Source: Halomontanus rarus (GTDB lineage: Archaea; Halobacteriota; Halobacteria; Halobacteriales; Natrialbaceae). From it: DNA of 64,000 bases. This document shows positions 27,650-35,100 of this stretch, one piece after another; positions within the stretch are counted from its first letter, which is position 1; each line of letters starts with the position of its first letter. Under the pieces are notes generated by a model. The model did not search any database. It was not told the DNA's origin and was given only the letters and a program-made list of their open reading frames with translations. The DNA lies in the NCBI RefSeq assembly GCF_017357405.1, contig NZ_CP071597.1, positions 1,178,001 through 1,242,000 on the forward strand, in the 5' to 3' direction. The position numbers were made by a program, and so were the translations under genes.

Positions 27650-28660
27650 TCATGAATCCTTGATGAATTGACGGCGAAGTTCCATTTTCTCGCGTTCGGT
27701 CCGTCGGTCGTAATGCTGGTCGAGGATATCTCCCGAAACGTTCATTCGATCGGAGACGATTTCCTCGGGCGTCCCGTCGCGAAGATGCCTCGTGATCGAC
27801 CCACGTCGCACGCCGTGTGGAGATCGGCCACTCGGGCAACGACTCGCATGAGCCGTTTCCTGTACAGCTTCGCACTCGGCAGGATCGCGGTCGTGCGGAC
27901 AAGGTCCGTACTCGCACGGGCGCGTCGTCTGATACACGGCGAGTCGGATCGCCGTTCCGGACAGCCGACCCTGTCGACTCGTGATCAGCGGATTGCGACC
28001 GTGATCGTCGGTAACGTCGTAGCGATTGACGTCGATGTAGTCCTGAATCACCGAGCAATAGGACTCACCGACGGCAATCGACCGTTCTGCGCTCTTTCCG
28101 TTCTTCAGCGGCGTTTCTGACTCCGGCCGGTGATTGAGATCCAGACATTGCTCGTCGGGATCGAAATCCTCGAGATCGAACGCACGGAGGCTCCCGAGCC
28201 GAATTCCCGTGTGCCAGAGGATCGCCATAATCACGTGCTCACGAGACGCGTACTCGAACCGGTGTAGGTGATTGAGAATCTCATTCGCGTGCTCTTCCTC
28301 GAGTTTCACGTCACGAGCCTCCTCCTCAGGGTCGACCTCCGGTAACCGAACACGCTCGCGCATTCCCGGCTCGACGGCGTCGATGTCTGCGCAGAACTCG
28401 AGGAAGACGCGAACCGTTGCGAGTTGACCCCGAAGCGTGACGGCCGAAATACCCTCTCTCCGTCGCCACGTTCGGAACTGATGTAGGTCTCGGCCGGTGA
28501 GATCGTTGAGATTCTCGAGACCGTGTTTCTGACACCACTCCACGAACGAATTGAGCCGATAGCGGTGATTCTCGACGCTCTTCTCGGAGAGTTCCGGTTC
28601 ACGGTGGTTCAGATAGTGGTTCACCGCTTCCGCAGGTGCGAGTGGTTCGAGATCGCTCAT
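27650..28660 (-). CDS. Tyrosine integrase of the element
   Basis: A 336-residue tyrosine recombinase that should join the element to the tRNA-Ala 3' end. An N-terminal SAM-like core-binding domain (residues about 8-100) precedes the catalytic domain, with Arg154 (HTGIRLGSL), Lys near 186-189, His282-x-x-Arg285 (SPHGVRRGS) and the nucleophile Tyr317 (ILDQHYDRR). Four Cys residues at 249-275 (CEYGPCPH ... CEAVQ ... SRC) form a probable zinc site inserted before the HxxR box. The start overlaps the previous stop (ATGA), making this the last gene of a coupled five-gene operon, an arrangement reminiscent of the int-orf2-orf3 locus of the temperate pleolipovirus SNJ2. Confidence 0.92.
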   Translation of the reverse strand: MSDLEPLAPAEAVNHYLNHREPELSEKSVENHRYRLNSFVEWCQKHGLENLNDLTGRDLHQFRTWRRREGISAVTLRGQLATVRVFLEFCADIDAVEPGMRERVRLPEVDPEEEARDVKLEEEHANEILNHLHRFEYASREHVIMAILWHTGIRLGSLRAFDLEDFDPDEQCLDLNHRPESETPLKNGKSAERSIAVGESYCSVIQDYIDVNRYDVTDDHGRNPLITSRQGRLSGTAIRLAVYQTTRPCEYGPCPHDRDPAECEAVQETAHASRCPSGRSPHGVRRGSITRHLRDGTPEEIVSDRMNVSGDILDQHYDRRTEREKMELRRQFIKDS

Positions 28661-28935
28661 CTGTTACCCCCGACGATCTCGCGAGCACTCGAATCCTCTT
28701 CCCGCTCGCGTCGCTCGAAATCGTGATCATCGAGTCCGGTCATGAACGCTCGGTGGCTCATCGTGTGCTCACTCGCGTGCGGATCGGTTCCGCACTCGAG
28801 GTGATGCAGTCGCCACGCGATCTCGACGAGCGCCGCGTTCTGAAAGCGCAGCTCGTCGGCGACCGATTCGAGAGCGTCCGCTTGCCGTTCCATCGCGTCG
28901 GCCTGGCGCTCGAGTGAGAGGAACTCGTCACTCAT
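28657..28935 (-). CDS. Small coiled-coil protein of the integration operon
   Basis: A 92-residue acidic protein starting MSDEFLSLERQADAMERQ, which repeats ERQADALE-type heptads and so forms a likely coiled coil over residues 5-45. The tail is charged and flexible. It overlaps the upstream gene by 8 nt and the integrase by 4 nt. Position suggests a helper of integration, as proposed for the two small genes before the SNJ2 integrase. That link is by context, not by sequence alignment. Confidence 0.75.
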   Translation of the reverse strand: MSDEFLSLERQADAMERQADALESVADELRFQNAALVEIAWRLHHLECGTDPHASEHTMSHRAFMTGLDDHDFERREREEDSSAREIVGGNR

Positions 28936-29248
28936 CGCGACCACCGTCGTCGACGTAGAGGTCTTCGAGGTCTCCCTGATCAGCGCTGTTCTCCTCGTCG
29001 GCGAGTCCTTCGGTGAACGTCTCGACCTCGGAGCGGAACAGTCGGAAGAACTCACGCGTCGAATCCTCCGACCGCACCTGCGAGTGCTGTTTCGTGATCG
29101 ACGAGACCATCGACTCGAAAATCTGGTCCTCGTCTTCGAGAACTTCGATTCCGTCAGAGAGTCGGCGATACGCGAGCATCTTCTGGAACCCGCGCGTGTT
29201 AACGACCGCCTCAATCTCCTCGTCGGAGAGCTCGGTGAGTTCGATCAT
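28928..29248 (-). CDS. Small helical protein of the integration operon
   Basis: The 106-residue protein starts MIELTELSDEEIEAVVNT and is helical with an acidic tail (DLEDLYVDDGGRDE). Its centre (KMLAYRRLSDGIEVLEDE, SMVSSITKQHSQV) has alternating charges that suit a protein-protein interface. The ATG overlaps the stop of the tiny zinc-finger gene (ATGA) and its end overlaps the next start by 8 nt. No family is recognised; an accessory integration role is inferred from context. Confidence 0.75.
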   Translation of the reverse strand: MIELTELSDEEIEAVVNTRGFQKMLAYRRLSDGIEVLEDEDQIFESMVSSITKQHSQVRSEDSTREFFRLFRSEVETFTEGLADEENSADQGDLEDLYVDDGGRDE

Positions 29249-29349
29249 CGGCGCTCACCTCGAGAGCCGGTCTCAACGTGCGCGCACGAGACGCGGTATC
29301 GCTGGCACGCCGCGCACCAGGTCGTTTCGGGTTCGCTGATCCAGTTCAT
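29245..29349 (-). CDS. 34-residue zinc-finger microprotein in the integration operon
   Basis: Thirty-four residues starting MNWISEPETTWCAAC, with CxxC (CAAC) and a later CxxH-like pair (SCAHV), enough for one zinc site. Both ends are locked by ATGA overlaps: its ATG sits in the stop of the winged-helix gene, and its stop sits in the start of the next gene. This double overlap is strong evidence that the frame is translated. Function unknown, possibly a DNA- or protein-binding accessory. Confidence 0.7.
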   Translation of the reverse strand: MNWISEPETTWCAACQRYRVSCAHVETGSRGERR

Positions 29350-29777
29350 TCGGATCGACCCCCGTCGGTCGCGGCGACCTGCATTCCGCAGGCGTCCGCG
29401 AGCCGTTTCGCGCTCTCCTCGAGCATCGTCCGCGCGCTCTCGGTCAGCGTGTAGCCGTTCGTCCGGCCGTCGATTTCGCTTTTCACGACGAGCTCGGCGT
29501 CGACTAGTTCGTCGAGATTCGAGTACAGTCGGCCGTGGAGAACCTCGCCCTGTTGGTCCTCGAGTTCGTGTTTGATCGCCTGGCCCGATCTCGTCTCGTC
29601 GGCGCGCTCGAGCTGGCGGATCGCGGTCAGCACGTCACGCTGAAATCCGGTGAGGTCGGCCCACGACGTTCCGCCGTCCGCGATGATTCGCTGGTCAATT
29701 TCCGGCGATTCCACTGGTCGTTCGGGGCCTTCAAGACCCCGCGAGTTGTCGTCGTACATGGCTTCCGTACCTTGCAT
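29346..29777 (-). CDS. PadR-like winged-helix regulator, first gene of integration operon
   Basis: A protein of about 143 residues (Met at 29777; a second Met at 29759 is equally possible). After a polar N-terminus, residues from TGFQRDVLTAIRQLERADET through GQAIKHELEDQQGEVLHG and RLYSNLDELVDAELVVKSE form a PadR-type winged helix, with wing residues GRTNGYTLTE. It transcribes away from the phiH1-repressor-like gene, with two inverted repeats between them, so it probably autoregulates the integration operon. Confidence 0.82.
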   Translation of the reverse strand: MQGTEAMYDDNSRGLEGPERPVESPEIDQRIIADGGTSWADLTGFQRDVLTAIRQLERADETRSGQAIKHELEDQQGEVLHGRLYSNLDELVDAELVVKSEIDGRTNGYTLTESARTMLEESAKRLADACGMQVAATDGGRSE

Positions 29778-29906
29778 ACGGGAGCTGCCGCGGACCCGGT
29801 GCCTTAACACCGGACCGCATTTTCGCAATGGACCCGACAGACAGTCAGGTCCGCGTATAGATCCCGTTACCCAACACTTCTGGAGTCCTTTGTAATAAGC
29901 TTGTTC

Positions 29907-29938
29907 ACGATAGCGTGAACTGCAAGACACGCTATCGT
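29907..29938. promoter_or_regulatory. Inverted repeat operator candidate 1
   Basis: Perfect 11-bp arms, ACGATAGCGTG (29907-29917) and CACGCTATCGT (29928-29938), with a 10-base spacer, in the divergent region between the PadR-like and phiH1-repressor-like genes. Confidence 0.6.
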
Positions 29939-29941
29939 CCA

Positions 29942-29975
29942 CAGATTCTAACTTATCGATGGACGTAAGAATCTG
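29942..29975. promoter_or_regulatory. Inverted repeat operator candidate 2
   Basis: Arms CAGATTCTAAC (29942-29952) and GTAAGAATCTG (29965-29975) pair at 10 of 11 positions across a 12-base spacer, ending 18 bases before the repressor-like gene start. Confidence 0.55.
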
Positions 29976-29993
29976 ATTGAATAGTGCAAGGTA

Positions 29994-30257
29994 ATGAGAA
30001 AACCCGGGAAATGGATGGAGAACCCCACAGATGAAAGGGTTCTCGAAGTTCTCGATACCGGGTTGATGCTCGGCCCAACAGCCATCGCAAAGAACATTGA
30101 TAGGTCTCGGTCGTGGGTCAGTAGACGGCTTTCTGTTCTCGTCGAGTACGGATTCGTCGTCCAAGTTGAGGAAGGATACTACGAGATCGCAGAGCTCGGT
30201 AAAGAGTACCTCGAGGGAGAACTCGACGCGAGCGAGCTCGACGCCGACGAAGAATAG
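29994..30257 (+). CDS. PhiH1-repressor-like winged-helix protein
   Basis: An 87-residue protein, MRKPGKWMENPTDERVLEVL, whose sequence resembles the haloarchaeal phiH1 repressor family: a helix-turn-helix (LGPTAIAKNIDRSRSWVSRRLSVLVEYGFV), a short wing (EEGYYEIAELG) and an acidic tail. It is the best candidate for the maintenance repressor of the element and faces the integration operon across two inverted repeats. Confidence 0.82.
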   Translation: MRKPGKWMENPTDERVLEVLDTGLMLGPTAIAKNIDRSRSWVSRRLSVLVEYGFVVQVEEGYYEIAELGKEYLEGELDASELDADEE

Positions 30258-30323
30258 TCCTCTCCATCTCACTACCAGCCCGGTACCAAGTCTTATTTGA
30301 GCCTCACCTGTATCCCGCACCAG

Positions 30324-30521
30324 ATGCCGAGCGCGAACCGCAACGACCGATCCGAGGGTGTCGAGTTCATCCACGAGGACGACGGTCGTATCACCGCTGT
30401 CGATCTCGAGACGGGAGTCGCCTCGTACGGCGACACCAAACCCGAAGCGCTGGCGATGCTCGCAGAAGCGCTCGAGTTGCACGAGAGTGACGGTGAGCCG
30501 GTTACAGACGGGAATCACTGA
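30324..30521 (+). CDS. HicB-like antitoxin-type protein, no HicA partner
   Basis: A 65-residue protein. The ATG at 30324 begins MPSANRNDRSEGVEFIHEDD, and the HicB-like beta-alpha core follows (GRITAVDLETGVASYGDTKPEALAMLAEALELH). HicB usually masks a small dsRBD-like HicA ribonuclease encoded next to it. The next gene is on the other strand and is not HicA-like, so this looks like an orphan that may act as a regulator. Confidence 0.65.
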   Translation: MPSANRNDRSEGVEFIHEDDGRITAVDLETGVASYGDTKPEALAMLAEALELHESDGEPVTDGNH

Positions 30522-30523
30522 TT

Positions 30524-30805
30524 TCATGCGTCGACCCCCTCGAGCCCGAGCCGCTGTAGTACCGGTTCGATCCATTCGGGGAGATCGTCGTCGACGCGCC
30601 GTTCGTTTTCGTTGAGTACCATCACCAACTTCGCGACGTTGTCGTTCACGCCGAAGATCCAGTGCCGATCCAGCCGGACGTCAATGCGCGCGCGATTGCC
30701 GGTTATCTCGAGCCGGACGGTCCGCCCGTCCTCAAGGTCGATCGAAAGTTCGTTGCCGGAACTCGGTTCCGTTCTGTACTCAGCTGCCGATTGCCTACGG
30801 AGCAT
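30524..30805 (-). CDS. Uncharacterised 93-residue protein
   Basis: The frame is acidic and halophile-like, with a beta-rich middle (NELSIDLEDGRTVRLEITGNRARIDVRLD) and a helical end (LPEWIEPVLQRLGLEG). No motif is recognised. It converges on the HicB-like gene with only 2 bases between the stop codons. Confidence 0.6.
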   Translation of the reverse strand: MLRRQSAAEYRTEPSSGNELSIDLEDGRTVRLEITGNRARIDVRLDRHWIFGVNDNVAKLVMVLNENERRVDDDLPEWIEPVLQRLGLEGVDA

Positions 30806-30849
30806 ACTCGCTCGAAGACACCTGTCAGATAAAGGTCTACAGCGGAGAT

Positions 30850-30935
30850 GGGCGGAAAACCTCTAAAATCGCTCTACCCTACGATATTGTGACTTACAGT
30901 CCGTCTAACCCGTGGGCGGAAAATGGGCGGAAAAA
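30850..30935. repeat. Three iteron-like TGGGCGGAAAA repeats beside orc1/cdc6
   Basis: Copies at 30850-30860, 30913-30923 and 30924-30934, all in the same orientation, the last two adjacent. They lie just beyond the stop codon of the Orc1/Cdc6 gene, where a replication or incompatibility locus is plausible. Confidence 0.5.
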
Positions 30936-30947
30936 ATGAGCCGTTTT

Positions 30948-31955
30948 TCAAAAGTCGGGGACGGCGTACGATTTCCCTTTTCCTTTCCCATTGGACGTGA
31001 TCAAATCATATTTACTCTCGAGACTTGATAAGTATCGGCGTCTCGTACTCGTTGACTTCACCTTCGGCGCTCGCTGTTCGTAGGTTCGGTGGAGTTCGCT
31101 CACGCCGATCTCGCCAGCAGCCTTGATGATCTCGTAGAGGAGTCGCTTGTGAGTCCCGAGATCGTCGACGTGCTGTTGGTGAATCTCTTCTAAAACTTCA
31201 TCGAGGACACTGTCGACGACGTCGAAGGTGATCCACGATTCGTCCTCGCCCTTGACTCGTTTCGTCGCGCGACGAAGAATTCCGATCCCGATCCGTGCAT
31301 CACCAGCTGCAATATCCGCGATGTACTCGACGGTCCGCTCGTCGATCACGCCAGGAGCGAGCCCGGCTTTGATTCGCGCTCGGAGGATGTCGCACAGTTC
31401 TTCGTGTCGGTACTTCTCGAGACGGATCATCTCGGAACCCATGAATCGGCTGCGAAGACGCCCGTCGAAGTACGCGAAGAGGTCGTCCTCGTCGATCGTG
31501 ATTAGCACCAACGTCAAGTTCGGCAGATCGTAGAGCGAGTGGAGCGTACTTTCGTCCTCGAGGACGTCGACCTCGTCGAGGATCGCAACGATCTGGTCGT
31601 CGAACTCACGTAGCCGGTCGAGAAACGCACTCGTCGGCGTTCCCTCCTTTTGCAGGTCGGCACCGAGACCGGAATCCCGAACTAATCTGTGGAGGACGTC
31701 ACTCTTCGAAGAGTCGGACATACAGTTGACGTAGCCCCACCGAAGATCCAGCGCTTCTCGCTCGAGTTTCCGGACGACGTACTTCGCGAGTGTCGTTTTC
31801 CCGGCTCCAGAGGGACCAAATATGAACGCGTCCTCACCGATATCTCCATCTGTGATCGGTCGAAGTGCATCGGCCAACTGGTTGATCTTGCCGTCTCGGT
31901 GATGGAGATCTGCCGGAAGATATGATGAACGAAGAGCACGGGCATCGGTTATCAT
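30948..31955 (-). CDS. Orc1/Cdc6-family AAA+ initiator
   Basis: A 335-residue AAA+ ATPase with Walker A GPSGAGKT (47-54), Walker B VAILDEVD (about 123-130), a sensor-1 region (NLTLVLITIDEDDL) and arginine-rich sensor 2 (AAGDARIGIGILRRA). A C-terminal winged helix follows (IKAAGEIGVSELHRTYEQRA, SLESKYDLITS). It is smaller than chromosomal haloarchaeal Orc1 proteins, as expected for an element-borne copy. It should open or regulate the element's origin. Confidence 0.9.
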   Translation of the reverse strand: MITDARALRSSYLPADLHHRDGKINQLADALRPITDGDIGEDAFIFGPSGAGKTTLAKYVVRKLEREALDLRWGYVNCMSDSSKSDVLHRLVRDSGLGADLQKEGTPTSAFLDRLREFDDQIVAILDEVDVLEDESTLHSLYDLPNLTLVLITIDEDDLFAYFDGRLRSRFMGSEMIRLEKYRHEELCDILRARIKAGLAPGVIDERTVEYIADIAAGDARIGIGILRRATKRVKGEDESWITFDVVDSVLDEVLEEIHQQHVDDLGTHKRLLYEIIKAAGEIGVSELHRTYEQRAPKVKSTSTRRRYLSSLESKYDLITSNGKGKGKSYAVPDF

Positions 31956-32199
31956 ATCTATAGTGTGGATACAGTTAGATAATAAAGATATACTATATCT
32001 TGATTTTATATAATGTGGCTAAGGACAAGGTCCCAAATTAAGCGCCCTGACTCTGTCCTGTTCTCAAGGGGATAGCGCCAAAAAATCACACCGTCCCACC
32101 CCCGCATCTCCACAATTTCCAGTTGAAGCACATGAAACGAGGGCTCTGTGATTATCGTGTTTCGAACGGCTTGAAAGGTTCTCGTGCTCGGTAGCGATA
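31956..32199. promoter_or_regulatory. AT-rich spacer upstream of orc1/cdc6
   Basis: The stretch 31960-32030 is strongly AT-rich (TATATCTTGATTTTATATAA) in an otherwise GC-rich region. It holds the orc1/cdc6 promoter and is a possible unwinding element. No gene was found. Confidence 0.45.
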
Positions 32200-35100
32200 C
32201 TACTTTCCTCCAACAGCCTCTTTAACAATCTCGATCTCTTCGTCAGTCAGCCCATACAACTCGTACACAATCTCGTCGATCAATTCATCTGTCCGCTCAA
32301 TCTTCTCCTCAAGTTCCTCGGCGCGTGCCTTGGTCTCGAGGTAGCTCTCGAGGCCGTCCTGCACGTCGTCGACGGCGGGGAGGGTGAGTTTCCGGAGCCG
32401 ATCGACGAGCGAGTTGGTCTTGGTGGCGGTCTCCCGGAAGTTCGCGAAGCCGCCGGCCTCGTCGACGGCGACAGGGACGAACGCCTCGATCAGGTCGGCC
32501 TCGGTTTCGGTGAGGTCAGAGATCCGCAGCGCCGGAAGTGATTCGGTCTCGGTGTAGCCCCACTGGTCGGTCTCGTACTCGTCCTCGTTCTCGGGTTTGT
32601 AGCGGCCGGTGAGTTGTATCTCGAGAGACGTAGACGATTTACGAACCACTTTGCAGGTGCTGATCCGGAGGTTCTCGCGGTCCTCGGCGGTATCGGTGAG
32701 TGGGGAATCTACCGCACCCTTGGGGGGTTGGGCGAGGCCAATGTCGGCGAGGGTTGGGCCGTTAGAGTAGGAACCGAAGTGATCAAGAAGCGATAAATTG
32801 AGCCCCATGTGAGAATCATGGCTTTCCATTTGTTTTTCTGACAGTGATCCCAGGAGTGATCTAATCGCGTCTTCTTTATTTTCCGTAGTAATTTTGTTAG
32901 CCTTCCAATTAACGTTGACATCTGATTCGGAAATCATTGAGACTACGTTCTTCACCTGTTGCTGATCAATATATTCGGGTGGTTTGATTGGTAACTCTTT
33001 GATGTGTACTGTGCGAAGTTCAAGCCTTCCACCAGATTCGGCATCTCCTAACACAGACACGCGCAATTTCGTAGACTCAAACATGAGTTCAGAGTTGAGT
33101 ATTGCAAGCAAGTAAAGGTCATTCTGAGGTATAACAAAGCACTTGTTATTAGGATAATACTCTTTGTAGTCAATTGTGAATCGAGGCTCCATCGCAATTT
33201 CCGGATAGATGATTTTGGGTTCCTCAAATACATCATAATAATCACATGGCCTAAGCTCCCACCAAAACTCTCCCTGATCGTAACGATCTCGAGCTTTTTC
33301 TTCAAATTTTGATAGATGTTCTGAGAGGCTAGTGTATGATTGGTGGAACCATTGCCATGCTTCTTCTTCGGTACTATAACCGCTTTCTTGTGACGTCCAC
33401 CCAGAAGGAATCACGATCAGATACCGATCTCGCTCACGAATTCGATACTGTCTGATATCGTCGCCGACTACGAGAGGTTTAATTAGGTCTTCACTTGCCG
33501 AATCTGCTGCAACTAATTCATCTTTCGTTTTTCTATCTATTACGAAGGCTTCATTCAGTCCGGTCTTCACGCCCCAGTAAATATCATCCTCTATATATTC
33601 GTTTAATGTTATAGAGCTCTCGTCAATCTTCGATTGGATTTCAGTGATAGCTGTAGACGCCAAGGACCACCCAGATTCCTGTAATCCATTTTCCGTTACT
33701 TGATATGATTTTTCCTCAACAATCTCATTTAGATCATTGAATTCAAGATCTTTTACTTTTGTGACATATACAGGCTGCTTTTCAACCAACTCATTATTCA
33801 TTACAACGATAGCAGGGAACGTCGATGCATCATCGAAGACAGGTAGTTCTCCAAAGTCAATAATTTCTTTCAGGATTGTATTTTCTGTCAAGTATTTCCG
33901 TATGTTCTCACCATAGTTCGCGCGCATAAATTTATTTGAGGTGATGTATCCCACGGATCCCCTATTGTTGGAGACGTTGGTCGCTTTTTCAAAGAAATAC
34001 ACATAGAGGTCTGCCGCACTATGATATGATTTATAGGATCTATTGAAGAATGGTTTTTGTTTGGTGATTTGTTCCTGTCGAACATAGGGTGGATTCCCAA
34101 TCACTGCATCGAACCCGGCATCTTCTCGCTTCTCCCCGTCCTCATCGAAGAAGACCTCCGGATACTCAAGTTCCCAGTGGAAAAACACCTCATCACTGCT
34201 CATCGCTTGCGCGGTCTGGAACCAATCTTCTTCGCGTACCTTGGCCCACTCGTCCTCGTCGTCGATCGCTCGAGCCATCCGTTCGTAGGCGCCCTCGGGG
34301 ACGTCCAGATCGAACCGCTCTGCCGTATGGACGTTCGTCAACTCGAACAGTCGCTGGTAGAACGGATCGCTGCGAACATCGTCGTAGATTTCCTCCATTG
34401 ATTTGACGTCTTCGAGCGACTCGTTGTCGATCTCGAGTAACTCCTGCATCCGTTCCATCACGTGCTCAAGTGTATCCTGACGCACGCGAGCCAGTGCCTG
34501 CTGGAGGGTTAGCTGACCGCCGTTTTCCTCCGTGTCACTCGAGAGTACTGCCGTCACGTCCGACCCCACGAGCGAGTTGCCCGTCTTGAGATGGTGATCG
34601 AGGAAGGCGAGGGGCTGGTCGGCCGCGAGCGTCTCAAGCCACATCGACAGTTTTGCGAGTTCGACCGCCATCCCGTTCAGGTCAACACCGTAGATGCACT
34701 CCTTGGCGACGTCCCGGCGCACCCGCTGCTCGTCGAAAGCTGTCGCCTCCTCAATTTCGCGGACCTCCTTCATCACCTGCTGAGCGAGGTACTCCGTAGC
34801 CCGGGTCAGGAAGTGCCCGCTGCCCATCGCGGGATCAAGGATCTTCAGATCGGTCACCCGCCGGTAGAACGCACCGAGGTACTCGTGGGTTCCCGGCTCA
34901 AAGCCCTGGTCCTCAAGATCAGCCTTGATTTCGTTGACCAGTGGGCCGACAGTTTCCTCGACGATGTAGGTCACGACGTAATCGGGCGTGTAGTACGCGC
35001 CAGTGGCCTTGCGCTCGCCCTCGTCATTGACTACATACAGCCCGCCTTCGTCGACTGTCTCTACTGCGTCCGCGACTGATACCTCCGTGGCGGGTTTCCA

